Source of the DNA: Dryomyza anilis | Lineage: Eukaryota > Arthropoda > Insecta > Diptera > Dryomyzidae | Reading direction: 5' to 3' | Assembly (NCBI GenBank): GCA_951804985.1 | Contig: OX638131.1 | Coordinates: 4,278,001-4,342,000, forward strand | Length of the DNA: 64,000 nucleotides | In this document: piece by piece, positions 1 to 13,090 of the stretch | How positions within the stretch are numbered: position 1 is the stretch's first letter | Layout: every line of letters begins with the position of its first letter | Notes under the pieces: generated by a model | The model's database searches: none | Seen by the model: the letters and a program-made list of their open reading frames with translations, nothing else | What the model was told of the DNA's origin: nothing | Program-made: the position numbers and the translations under genes

Positions 1-360
1 AACAGAAGTAAATAATAAAATTGAAATAATAAATAAAAATAAGATAAAAAAATATAAATTAAAAAATAAATAAAATAATAAAAAAAAATAATAAAAAAAT
101 TGTATGACAATCATTTCTGACTTCATTGATGAATGATGTGCATGAAAATGCTATCGGTCATCGATGTTTCTGACCTGACATAGGGGAATCATTGAGGAAT
201 CATTGGTGACATTTCCTGCTGGGTAGGTTGAAGCTTTAGATAAGCTTTAGATAATATTAAATAAGGTTGTCTGAAAACACAGTAAATAATATTTTGTATC
301 TGTATATCTTTAAAGTTAACGATATCTGTGTGATATTAAAATTGCATTACCATTTTTTAT
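1..360. other. AT-rich DNA, no gene seen
   Basis: Low-complexity AAATAA runs occupy the first 100 bases. A slightly more complex stretch follows at 100-240, with a short direct repeat (gaatcattg twice near 187-204). No coding signal is visible on either strand. Confidence 0.6.
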
Positions 361-1545
361 TATATAAATTTTGAGATTTTACCTTTTCAATTTCAATGAA
401 ATTTCGGCAGCTGATAAAGCTTATTGACCATTTTGTTTTTATTTTTTCGATTTCTACATCCAGAGTTACAGTGCTTCAAAGTTACAAAACTATGGACCAA
501 CTATCACTTTTGTATGGTTGTTCATATTTCAATATCTCTTAAAGTAGATACGCTAGAAACTCCATTGATGGCTCGTTTAAAAGCTAATAGAACAATCTTT
601 TAGAGAAATTAAGTTGTTGCTTCTAAACTTCAACATGTGGCCCGTGGTTGTTATCGTAGCATTTCAAAATTGATGTCCTTAAAAAGGACCTTTTTTAAAA
701 TTCTTTAAAAAATCACATATTTTGGTTGATTTAATACAAATGTTCATGCCAAATTTCAAGCTGCTATTTTGATTGCATCATATTTTAAAAAATATTTTTC
801 TAAATTTTTATTTTGCATTGAAAAAATAAATGTTTTTTTCGACAGTAAAAGTTGCAATAATTCATGAATGTATTTCTAACTCTGATTTCTAAAATGGTGC
901 CGGTTTTATCATATTGACTCTAGTTTTTGAAATAGTTAAATTTTGGGGTATATTTTTTACATTTTTCGAAAAATGGTATATATCTCAAAAACTAGAGACA
1001 GTTTGATGAAACTGACGCCATTTTCGAAATCAGAGTTACAAATACATTAAGAAATTATTGCAAATTATACTTTTGAAAAAATACTTTATTTTTCAATACA
1101 AAAAATTTGTAAAAATTTAGAAAATTAATTTTTAAAATATGATGCTATCAATTATGGCATGAACATTTATTTTAAAAATCATACACGATTTTTTTCAGAA
1201 CTTTTAAAAGGGTCCTTTTTAAGGACATCAATTTTGAAATGTAAGAATAATGACCACAGGTCACATGTTAATGTTTAGAATTTACATTTCAATTTTTCTT
1301 GAAACTTGTTCTATTACCTTTAAAACGAGCCATCAACGTCATTCTAACAATTCTACTTTAAGAGATATTGAAATATAAACAACCATACAAAAAAGATTAA
1401 TGGTCAAATTTTTGTAACTTTGAAGCACTGTATCTCTGGAAGTAGAGGTCGAAAAAAATAAAAAAAAATGGTCAATGCATATCTCAATAAGTTTTATCAG
1501 CTGTCCAAATTTCATTGAAAAATCGAAGAAGGTGAGTTCCAACCG
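361..1545. mobile_element. Fold-back (inverted-repeat) DNA element
   Basis: The left half (about 370-960) and right half (about 965-1545) are imperfect reverse complements of one another. For example, ttgatgtccttaaaaaggac near 671 pairs with the sequence around 1210, and the ctttgaagcactgtatctct block near 1418 pairs with the sequence around 460-485. There is no transposase reading frame, so this is a non-autonomous element. The right end continues into the block ggtcgatttggtgtggaatg (about 1547-1567), which recurs at the end of the shorter copy at 47955-48230; the left counterpart is missing here. The superfamily is not identified. Confidence 0.65.
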
Positions 1546-1575
1546 CTGGTCGATTTGGTGTGGAATGGCCCATAT

Positions 1576-2394
1576 ACAAAATGAAAGGGTTTCAAATATA
1601 TCTAAACTATAATCAATATATCAAAACTATAATTTTGCACATTCTCCTACACAATGTCTGTTAACTGTTTGCATTTGTCAATTTTATTTTTTCATTTATT
1701 GCACTATAAGTTTCTCGCATCAGATACGAACTATTTCGATAAAAGTATCAAATTTTGTGTGCAATTTATTTTTTATTTCAACTATTTTTTATAATTTTTT
1801 TTTTCTTTTATTAAGATTATTTAGTATCATTTTTCCATTTTCTTTTTACTTTTCTTTTCATATTAACAGCATTTTTGGCGTTGTTTTTCACAAAAGCTGT
1901 ATTTAATTTTTATTTTTTCTGCTTTTTATACGTTTTTACTTTTCACTGTTTTTACTTTTTACTGCTGTGTGTCTCAAATTAAATTAAATTCTATGCTTGG
2001 CTTTGATTTTATTTCACAGAGTTCCTTACTTCTCTTTGGTTTATTTATTTTTTATATATTTTTCTACTTTTCGTTGCTGCTCCTCTGCCACCTCGCTGCT
2101 GTTGGCAACACTCAACAATTTGTTGCATGCGTTTGTTGCTTTTTGTTGCCTTTTGAGATGTGTTCAGTGATGCGGCAAAGAAGCAGCCAAAGCAACAGAG
2201 CAGCTAAAGCACGTTGCAGTCCATAAAGACCCTTAAAGTATGCTTTGGATTTTGCACACAAAACTAACGCTGCACAAAAGCTTTCAAATTAATGTAAATG
2301 CTTGGCACAGCACTAAGCCATTGGCTAAATGTGCTTAATGTAGTTGCTTTGTGCTTAAAGGACATCAATGGTTTAATGTGACCACTAAATGTAG
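1576..2394. other. AT-rich DNA, no gene seen
   Basis: A T-rich stretch is followed by a patch of ordinary base composition (2050-2230) with TTGTTGC repeats. The 85-codon reading frame there is mostly hydrophobic and low-complexity and has no family resemblance. Confidence 0.5.
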
Positions 2395-2890
2395 TCATAT
2401 TTTATATAAAATGTATTTTATATAAAAAAAATACCTAAAATTATGCTTAAAATTTTGAAAATTTTAAAATAATTGAAAACTACGCTTTCAATTCTTCGTT
2501 TTATTTATTTTATATTAAATTGCTTTTAATACTTATTAGTTTTTCGACGCAAAAAATATGCTTCATATTTTTTTAAATCTTATACATAAAAATACCAAAA
2601 AGTATGCTCTAATTTTTGAATATTTTATATTCAGATTTAATTTTTTAGATCTTTTTTATAAGCTTTGAATATTTAATATTCCTTCGACCCTAAAAGTATG
2701 CTTTAATTTTTAAAATCTTAACATAAGAATGCCTAAAAGTATGCTTTAATATTTGAAGAATATCAAAATTACCCAAAAGTGTGCTAACATTTTTTAGATT
2801 CCAATTTTTTGATTAGGTTATAAGTATTTTAAAAAGTTGTAAATATTTCTTTGCCAGAAAAATTCTAAAAGTATGCCTTCGATTTCCAAG
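2395..2890. repeat. Degenerate tandem repeat around AAAGTATGCTTT
   Basis: The block ctaaaagtatgctttaattt recurs, diverged, at about 2430, 2600, 2690, 2735, 2775 and 2865, with spacings of roughly 45-90 bases. It appears to be an old minisatellite in intergenic DNA. Confidence 0.5.
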
Positions 2891-3730
2891 TATTTGTAAT
2901 AATTAATATTTTGCAAATAGCCTTCCACTCGGAATGTCAAAACTCTATAATTAATTTCAAATTACATTTATTGCACAGCACAATAAATCATACAAATTGC
3001 GCACTTGTGGGCAAAAAAAAATTAATTAAAACACATTGAAATGCGATTTGAAGTGCCATCGATTACCGACTGTGGACAGCACCACAAGGAGCGCAAGTAA
3101 CGAGCCTGAGCCACGTTCAATGTATTGATTAAAAAATACCTGGTCCTGCCGTTGCGGTTCTGTGCCAACATTGCGTGACGACGACGTGCAATTAGAGTAA
3201 AAAAAACAAAAAAAGAAATTACCGAAACAATAAAAGTACTGCAGTGCAGCACAGCAGCAACAATGGCAACAAAAGAGTGTTGGAAGGACATTGACGCCCA
3301 GCGGCAACGCAGTTGCGGCACCAACACACAAAACAAATAGAATTAACAATGCAACGGACAGACAGACAGACAAATAGACAGACAGTCACTCAGTTGCTGA
3401 CGATAATGATGTTGCTGCCTGCTGCTGACAACTGCGACTATGACTGAGACGATGATGAGCAACATTTTAATTTGCAAAATATACACAACGCATAAGCCAA
3501 AGTCAAAGAATATAAAGTCGAAAAGACGACGAACGAACGAACGGAAAAAAAATGGCAGCAATAATAAAAATCCCACGCATTGGCAACACTGTTTGCCAAT
3601 GTTGAGAAATGCAGCTGCTGTGTGTGAGGCGCATCGTTTTAATGAATGCCGCTGTCAATGCTGATAATGTTGATATTTATAGTAATGATGATGATGATAA
3701 TAGATGCTGATGACAACGATGCTGTGCGGT
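2891..3730. other. Intergenic DNA of ordinary composition, no gene
   Basis: GC content rises at 3040-3720. Short CAGA/GACA and GATGATGATG simple repeats (3357-3385, 3688-3715) and AACGAACGAACG are present. The overlapping reading frames of 74-115 codons on both strands have no domain signature and look like chance frames over CA/GT-rich repeats. Regulatory sequence or an unrecognised untranslated exon is possible. Confidence 0.4.
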
Positions 3731-4019
3731 TTTATTTTTAAATCCATTTTAAAAATATAATATTTTTTTTAAATCCTTTCAAAGCTATTTTTGCTTACAA
3801 CTATATAGCAACTTTGTTTTATTTTTAATATCTGCCACTAAACTGCAAAGTGAAACTTTTTGATTACATTTTTAAAATTTAGATTTAGCCTTACCGTTGT
3901 GGTTTGCGGTATTCGCGAGCATTTTAGGAAAAGCATTTAGTGAGCAAAAACAATGTTATCTGTATTTAAATAGTTTTAAAATAGCAATAAAACACACTAA
4001 CAAAGCTTTTTAAATAAAA

Positions 4020-5900
4020 AGAAATATGGGTCTTTTAAGCTTTTAAGATTTAAGCTTTTAAGAATTAAGCTTTCAAGCATAAAGTTTTTAAGCTTTAATT
4101 TTAAAGAGTTCAGTTTATACAGCTTTAAGCTTTATTCTTTAATAGCTTTATGTTTTATTTTTCATGAACAAAAAAATATTCTTCTAAATATATTGTTACG
4201 AAAAGATGTAATTTGCCCCACTGTGCAAGCATTCAACAATAATAAATGAGACGCAAGACAATTCAGCGCACTAAGCAATGTGTTAGAAAGAGACGGAAGA
4301 TCATTCAGCGCACTGAGGCAGTGTGCGAGAAAGAGATGGAAGATCAGCGCATTAAAACACATGAGTGCAAATGAGATGCCAATAGCATACGTCATTCACA
4401 AAACGAGTAGAAGGTTCTCGAAACAAGTCGAAGCTAGTCGAAACGTGTCGAACTGATGCATGCAGTATATAAGGGAGCCGCATCTGAGGTACTTGACTTC
4501 AGTTGTGATTTGATAGTGAACTAGTGCGTCTCGTGAGCGAACATTGTTAAGCTAAATTTTATAAATTCAGCAGTTGATATAAGTGATTATTCTTTAAGTT
4601 GTTATTTAAATAAATAAAGTTGATTAATACTAGTTGAAATAATACTAGATAAAACCAAATATTAGTGTATTTTTATTTTGTACACAATCCAGAGATACGA
4701 ACTCGTAGAACAGTTTTCCGTAGACTGAATTTTCGTAACAATATGTATATCGTAATATTAAGAAAAACCTTTGAAGCAAAAAATGTGTAGGCCAAAAGCT
4801 GTTTATTATATTAAAGCTTCTTTAAGCTTACAGCTTTGCAATCCTTTGTAAGCTTTTAGCTTGTTAATATGTAATTCTTTTAAGTTTTATTCAATTTTGT
4901 AACTAAAAAAGCTTTTTTACTGATTTTTTAATTGATATCGCAAAATTTAAATGAACCAAATTTGTCACTTTAAGGACATTTTTTTCAGCTTTAAGTGTTT
5001 TTTTGTTTTATTTGTTTTTTTGTAAAAATTAGAAAAAGATTTGTAAAGAAAAGTCTTCTCAATTAATAAATTTATATAATAAAAATAAAAAGAGCTTTGT
5101 ATAAATACTAAATTGGCTCTTATATTTATTAAAGCTTTCAGCTTTTTAAGCTTTATTTTTTCCATGTAAAAAATAAATTCTAATAAATTTATATCGTAAT
5201 ATTATTATGAGTTTTATAATATTTTTATGAAAAAAAAAACCTTTTAATCATAAAGTTTTTAAGCCTTAGTTTTTTTTGATCTTAAAGCTGCTTTAAGTCT
5301 TTGAAGCTTTTTTTGAACTTTTAGCTTATTAAACTGTAATTTTTTTGTAACACAAAGAAAAAACTTTTTTTAAGTTATGGTTTATTTGATATCACAAAAT
5401 TTAAATAAGCCAAATTTGGCACTTTAAGAAATGCATTTTTCGCTTTAATTTTTTTTTTGTTGCAAAAATAGAATAAGCTTTTGTAAAGAAAAGTCTTCTC
5501 AATAAATAAATTGTTATAGGCAAAAATAAAAGAGCTTTGTAAAAATACTAATTTGGCTCTTTAAAAAAAAGTGTTCATAAAAAACCATTTAAGCATAAAG
5601 TCTACAGCTTTTCATTAATTTTAAAACTTATTTCAGCTTTAAGCCTTTTTATGCATTTAGCTTATTAATCTTAAGCTTTTTAAGTTTTAAACCATTTTTT
5701 AACAACAAGATAAAGCTTTTTTTAACTAATATCACAAAATGTATATTACAAAAAATATATGAATCAAATTTGACACTTAAAAAAAAATTTAGTTTTTTTT
5801 TGTAATATAAAGAATTTTTAAATACAAATTCTGCTCAATCATTAACTGATATAGTCAAAATGAAAAAAGCTTTATAAAAATACTGCTTGATAAAAGCTGC
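4020..5900. repeat. AAGCTTT-rich tandem array with roughly 450-bp units
   Basis: Blocks rich in AAGCTTT and TTTAAGC alternate with a conserved segment containing gatatcgcaaaatttaaat, a tgtaaagaaaagtcttctca block and agagctttgtaaaaatacta. That segment starts near 4935, 5389 and 5729, each copy more diverged, giving periods of about 455 and 340 bases. Similar AAGCTTT sequence lies left of the LTR (4020-4130), so the LTR probably inserted into this array. Confidence 0.6.
4194..4740 (+). mobile_element. Solo LTR of a Gypsy-type retrotransposon
   Basis: The 547-bp block begins TGTTACGAAAA and ends TTTTCGTAACA, an 11-bp terminal inverted repeat with the TG...CA ends of LTRs. It is flanked by a perfect 4-bp duplication ATAT (4190-4193 and 4741-4744). 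A TATA box (tatataagg, about 4467) lies upstream of an initiator-like tcagttg (about 4499), and AATAAA signals follow at about 4612. No internal retroviral-type domain or second LTR is nearby, so this is a solo LTR left by recombination. The 4-bp AT-rich target duplication fits Gypsy/Ty3 elements of the 17.6/297 type; that family assignment is inference. Confidence 0.8.
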
Positions 5901-7399
5901 TTGATTTTAAAACTTTTTTGAGTTAAAAAAAAAAAATTAAAGAACAAATGAAAAATCTATAAATTTATATCGTTCTTATGTATCGTACTAAGATATTACC
6001 CGAATTAAAAAAAAAAACAATCTATTTGATTGAATTTTGTTTTTTTTTTTTTTGTTATTCTTCATTAATTTCGGAGTTGTTTTTATGCTGTTGCTTTATT
6101 GTTATTTTATTCGCACAAATGTTCTTCTATGTATTGCAACATGAGAAAAATATAATGAAAATGTACTAAAAAAGAAAAAACACTGCGCAGCAGCAAAGCC
6201 ATAAAAAGCAACTTTTTTTTGTACATGAGCTTTTTGCTTCGAAGAGCAAATACTTTAATAGTTGCAGAGCAATTTGCATAATTTTTGATTTATTTGATTG
6301 AACATATATTCAGCATTAGAAAAACAAAATAAATTCTTAAACCTGCTATTCAAATTATAAAGCTAAAAATGCTAAAAGCAGTAAAAATATTAAACATCAT
6401 TTTTTTTTTTAAACAAAAAATATTTCAAATTTTTCCTCCAAAACTAAATATGCTATTGTTTTACTGTTATTTTTTCTTATATCTGATATTTGCAAACTTC
6501 CTACAACACCCAAAAGTTATGCCTATGCTCGCAAAGTTACTTCCAAATTAAATAAACTTTTATTGAAATGTCACTCATACGCCATGCTGCACAAAGTGCA
6601 AAATTTGTCGCAAATTGCGTTGTTATCATGCTCAGCACTAACGAAATAACGAAATAACTTCAAATGGCCATAAATATACATTCGAGCGTTAACTGTGCGT
6701 TAACGTTAAGGCCGATGGACGCACATTTGACCACAAGTTCAGTAGTCAATGCAGAACGATAAACGATTCATGCGTTATCGAGAACGACAATGCTGTTTAT
6801 TTTACGCAACTGGCAATGCTGAGCTGTCGAATGGGCTAGGAATGAGAAAAAGGAGGAGCAGGAGGAAGCAGAATAAAAAGTATAGGCGACGGCAGCATCA
6901 TAAATAATCCTCATTAATGCGCATTCAGACGAAAAACGCAGCAATAGACAAGATCCAGTTTAGCAAACAAGCAACGCAATATTTCACTGCGCTCGGCAGG
7001 ATGAAATTTATGCGCCTCAAAGGACAAACGGCTACAGGGTAGTGTGTCATACAGGGTGGTGTGTCTGTGTGACAGGCAGGCAGAGGCTCATAAGTCGCAG
7101 GATTTATATATGTGAGACGCAGCAGCAACAGTTGATGTCTTATGTGACTTCAATGGAAGATGGGCCAGAAATGAAAAGAGGGAAATAGAAAATATTATTT
7201 AAAAACTGAATTGATTTTTTTTATTTTATATTTTTTTCGTTTGTATAGCAGAATATTAAAAAATAATTATTGGAATTATTAATAAAAGTTGAACTCGACT
7301 AAAAAGATGAAAAGCAATAAATAAAAAAACATAAAAATATATTGATGGAAAAAAACGAAACATAAAAGAAAGATATAATGCCGAAAAATAAAATAAATA
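5901..7399. other. Intergenic DNA, no gene seen
   Basis: AT-rich DNA to 6590 is followed by a patch of ordinary composition at 6590-7150 that is more complex but has no splice-bounded coding exon or protein resemblance I can support. AT-rich DNA resumes before the purine array. Confidence 0.45.
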
Positions 7400-8710
<1,311 letters not shown>

Positions 8711-9639
8711 GAGACTGGCCTGTGTTCGTTGTTCAAATTAGTATATTTTAAATTTTTAAAATTATATATTAAATTGAGACGATTGAAAACCTAATTTATT
8801 TTTACTTCATTGTTATTCTTTTACTTATGTTCTTCATCGTCTTATTTTTTAAATTTTAATTTTGTTTATTTTATTTAAAATTTTGGAAAATATTTTTTTT
8901 AAATATGACGTCATCTTAAAAGTTGACACGAATATTTATAATAAATCAATATTTAAATAAATCAGAATTTTCAAATAGGTACTTTAATATGAAGTGCAAA
9001 AATAATTGTACAACTTCAATTTTCAAAAAGCATGTTTTATTAGCTTTAAAATGACATCTTGACAGGGTTTATAGCATTTTTCGATCAATAGATATTTCGA
9101 TTTGAACAACCATAAAATATTGATTTTTTTTTGTTCATTTTTTATAACTTTGAAACACTGTACCTCAGGATATAGTTGTCCGAAAAAATTCAAAAAAATA
9201 ATTGACCTAAACATTTCAATAGACCCTTGCGTTCCAAAACTTAACCACAGGTTTAAATCTCAAAGTTGACTTGATTTGGTCGATATAGTGTGGAAATGAC
9301 TCGTTTAACACATTTTATTATTTAAAGGAGACGGTTTCTATCGATCATAACTTTGTTGTTTCTTGTTAAATTTTGATAAACCCAAAAGTTCTGATAAGAT
9401 AATTAAATTTACTTTTAAAAACTTTTAAAAATATGTATATTAACTTACGACATGTTTTTTAACGATTTTTTAAAAAATGATAAATGTATCCAAATTTGAA
9501 TTCGTATAATGAGCTATAACTCAGATTTTTATTAACCGATTTCAATGACCGAAAAAATGATAAAAAGCTAAATGTATTGGTTCATCAAAAAATTAAACAG
9601 TTTGGAAATACCTTAAGTAGTTATAGTTTGGCAATACAG
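8711..9639. other. AT-rich DNA with a diverged fold-back fragment
   Basis: No gene is seen. Between about 9110 and 9310 there is a diverged relative of the 361-1545 fold-back family: ataactttgaaacactgtacctc and the ending gatttggtcgatatagtgtgg recur in the same order as at 1400-1570. The rest is AT-rich and unremarkable. Confidence 0.45.
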
Positions 9640-9930
9640 TCCTATAAGAACTTAGGCCGAGCTCTCTCTCTCACCATTTTGCGCTGTGCGTGTTATATTT
9701 GTACTCAAAGTGGTGGGACCTACAGTTTATTGCCGAATCCGAACGGCGGGTGAGAGCTTTTCATAGGCAATGTTTTACTCCCGTAGGTTTGTCATTTACT
9801 GCCGAGAGGTAGCGCGGTATAGAAAAATGTTTCTATGAAAAGATGTTGTTAGCCCCATTCCAAGCTTGAACCAGGGACCTTTTGGCTCGCAGTCCAAGGC
9901 ACTAACCACTGAGCTACCGCAGCTACGTAG
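9640..9930 (-). mobile_element. tRNA-derived SINE, family 1, near full length
   Basis: On the minus strand, 9930-9855 reads as a tRNA-like head: ctgcggtagctcagtggtta (A-box region) and, about 50 bases on, ggtccctggttcaagc (B-box region). A non-tRNA body follows to about 9640 and includes cgctacctctcggcagtaaa, aaacctacgggag and a CTCTCTCTC end. The body recurs at 28355-28520 and 34746-34853, which makes this a dispersed family rather than a tRNA gene. It has no coding capacity and would rely on a LINE for movement. Confidence 0.7.
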
Positions 9931-11093
9931 TTGCTGAGTTTTAATTACATAAGTAAAATTACAACAGTATGTATTTTACAATAAAAAATCTTAATACTGT
10001 ACAATACTGCGCTAAAAATATTGTAATTTTTATATATCATAAAATTTCATTTCAAATCACAATAAAAAAAAAAACAGAAATTATTTCACGCACGCAACAT
10101 TGTGCTGCCAACTTTGCCCCACAACATAGACAAAAAAGGGCAGCCTAAATGTCAGCCAAGCAGCGAAAACCACCACGCAAAATGCGTGTCAGACTTTTTA
10201 ACACTAACTCTGATTTCCGCATATATTTGCAGCTGTGTCTGTCTGTCTGTATGATTGTCTGTCCCTCTGTTCGTACTACGTGTGCGTATTCAGTCTATCT
10301 TTCTGTCTGTCTGTCTCTCTTGCGATGTCTTTCTGTTGCGTGTTTTCTTTTTATTGCATGTTTCTGTGTGTCAATCGTTGGTTTGGCTCGTTTTACATAT
10401 GTCTCACACATTGAATTCATTACAACGCATTGCGTTAGTCCTTTGACAGCATTTTTTATCAGTATCCTTGCGAGTGTGATGGCATTTTTTGAATTAAAAC
10501 GTAAGACAGCTGCGGCTGTTGCTCCTCACAATTTGCGACATCTTATTTAGGTAATATATATTTTTTTATTAACATTTTTTAATTTTTACAAGGTTTTCAT
10601 TATTTTTTGTTAAATTATTTTTAATTATTTTTTTTTATTTTTTATGCCCTACATCATTTTTATACTCGCTCATGAGTCCTAATTTTAACTGCATACTCCG
10701 TTTTTTCCAATTGTGTACTGTTTTTGAAAAAAAAAATGCTAAACATTGCGATTTCCAGTAATTTCAAGTTTGACTTAATAAAATAATTAGTATTTTTATA
10801 ACCATCACTTGCTTGTTTCCTAAATGTACTGGAGCTGCGTTTATTTGAATACCAAATAAACAAAAAAAAATATGTTATAAAGTGTTGATTTTATGATAAG
10901 TGCGCCAACGCACGCACTTCAGACGCCATCAATTTTTACGATTTGGTTGCATGAATAACTTTGGCGTTGCCATCAAATAAAACTCGACGAGTGCTGCGAA
11001 TAAAAATCACTTGTTGTGGCAAAAATATAAAGAAAACTAATAAAATGCGCAACAGTGTCAGTGCAGGGACGAAGTCATGTTGCTTTATTTCAT
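9931..11093. other. Intergenic DNA, no gene seen
   Basis: A patch of ordinary composition at 10080-10550 contains a TCTG microsatellite (10235-10320). The 133-codon frame there is read through that microsatellite and shows no domain. AT-rich DNA follows to 11090. Confidence 0.45.
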
Positions 11094-12230
11094 AAAATAA
11101 AAATAAAAATAAAAATAAAAATAAAAAGAAAATGAAAAATAAAATGAAAACGCTAAAAAATTAAAAGAAAAAAAAAAAGAAAAGAAAAAAAAGGGAAAAA
11201 GAAAAATAAAAACGAATAAGAAGAAAAAGGAAAATAAAAAGAAGTAGAAAAAAAATATAAATAAAAAGAAAAGAAAAAGCAAAAAAAGAATAAGATGAAA
11301 AATAAAAATAAAAAGAAGAAGAAGAAAGAAGAAAAAGAAAAACAAAGGAAAAGAAAAAGAAAAAGAAAAAAAAGAAAAGGAAAGGAAAAAAGAAAGAGAC
11401 AAAAAAGAAAAGAAAAAAAAAGAAAAAGAAAAAAGAAAAAGAAAAAGAAAAAGAAAAAGAAAAAGAAAAAGAAAAAGAAAAAGAAAAAGAAAAAGAAAAA
11501 GAAAAAGAAAAAGAAAAAGAAAAAGAAAAAGAAAAAGAAAAAGAAAAAGAAAAAGAAAAAGAAAAAGAAAAAGAAAATTAATAACAAATAAAAAGAAAAA
11601 AAACAGAAAATAAAATAAAATGAAAATAAAAAGAAAAATCAAAGGAAAAAGAAAATGAAAAAAAAATAAAAGGAAAAGAAGAGAAAAAGAAAAAGAAAAA
11701 AGAAAACAAAAAGAAAATGAAAATGAAAATGAAAAATAAAATGAAACGCTAAAAAAATTAAAAGAAAAAGAAAAAAAAAGAAAACAAAAAAAGAGAAAAA
11801 TAAAAAGAAGATGAAAAAAAGAGAAAATAAAAAGAAGAAGAAACATAAAAAGAAAAAGAAAAAGAAAAGAAAAACAAAAAAAAAGATAAAGAATAAGAAT
11901 TAGATGAAAAATAAAAAGAAAAAGAAGTAGAAGAAACAAAAAGAAAAAGCAAAGGAAAAGGAAAAAAAAAGAAAAGAAAAGGAAAAAAAAGAAAAAGAAA
12001 AAAAAGGAAATGAAAAGAAAATTAATAAAAAAAAAGAAAAAAAAACAGAAAATAAAATAAATAGAAAAGAAAAGAAAAAGAAAAAAGAAGAAGATGAAGA
12101 AAAAGAATAAGTAAAATAAAATGAATATGAAAATAAAAATAAAATTAAAATGAAAAATAAAAATAAAAAAAGAAAAATAAAAAAAAAGGAAAAAGAAATA
12201 GAATAATAAAAAAAAGAAATAAAATAATAC
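11094..12230 (+). repeat. AAAAAG/AAAAAT purine-rich array
   Basis: A-rich + strand with a pure GAAAAA hexamer run at about 11430-11574 and degenerate AAAATAAAAAG flanks. A longer segment is imperfectly duplicated: the block with aaaatgaaaacgctaaaaaa at 11140-11160 recurs near 11735-11760. Reading frames of polyLys or polyPhe type are artefacts. Confidence 0.9.
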
Positions 12231-13090
12231 TCTACTAATTATTTCGAATTAAAATTTAGTGTTCGAATTAAGTAAAAGAAAAGGTGATTTTCCATTTTAA
12301 AATAAGAAACATTTCAAATAAAATTGAGATATTTTATTAAAATTTGTAACTATTTCAAATAAAACAACGATTTTCAACTCAAACTTTTGTATTTAAAATA
12401 GAGATTTTTATTTATAATTGGCATACTTTGAAATAAAAATGTGACTTATATTTCGAAGTGGCAAAAAAATCATATTTCATTCAAATAATTGACATTTTCA
12501 TTTAAAATATGGATAAATGCAAATTAGAAGAATTTTAAATTAAATTAAGATTTTTCATTTCGAAATTAAAATTGATATTTGTTATTAATAAAAAGAATTC
12601 CAAATAAAATTGTAATTTTGTATTTTCCAAATATTTGGTGTACTTTGAAATATATTCCAAATAATATTGATATTTTCATAAAACTGGGGAGAATTACAAA
12701 TCAATTTTATAATATCTATAACGATAAATTTTAATTAAAATTGAGATTTTTTTATTAAAAGATGTCATTGTTCTAAATCAAATTAAGATTTTTCATTTCG
12801 AATTGATAATTTTTTTAATTAAAATAGTGATTTTTCATTTAAAATGACGATAATTCCAAATAAAATTCAAATTTTTCGGTTCGATTCGATTCAAATTTTG
12901 GTTAATATTCAGATTTTCCCTTAAAATCGAAAAATGACGAATATAATTGAAATTGTCTTTTAAAATTTGAAGAATTTCAAATAAAATTGAGATTATTCAT
13001 TTTGAAATAAACAAAATTTCAATTCAAATTGAGATTTTTCCATTTCGAAATGACAAACATTTCAATTAAGAAAATAGATACATTTTTATA
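12231..13090. repeat. Degenerate repeat around AAATAAAATTGAGATTTTTCATTT
   Basis: Variants of ccaaataaaattgagatttt followed by cattt(cg)aaa recur about every 30-60 bases (e.g. near 12300, 12550, 12600, 12735, 12790, 12855, 12980 and 13030). This is an old, AT-rich minisatellite; no gene. Confidence 0.5.

Noticed and set aside
3022..3373. Overlapping 104- and 115-codon minus-strand frames
   Set aside because: No domain, no splice sites that would extend them, and simple-sequence content; likely chance frames in a region of ordinary composition.
9855..9930. Possible functional tRNA gene (minus)
   Set aside because: The B box has drifted, the acceptor stem does not close, and the same head and body are dispersed, so it is a SINE. 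The same applies to 28355 and 45921-45991.
10149..10550. 133-codon plus frame with a hydrophobic segment
   Set aside because: It is read through TCTG microsatellite sequence and has no recognisable domain or splice context.
11085..11952. Long polyPhe/polyLeu and polyLys frames
   Set aside because: They arise from AAAAAG and AAAAAT repeats on the + strand; no real protein composition.
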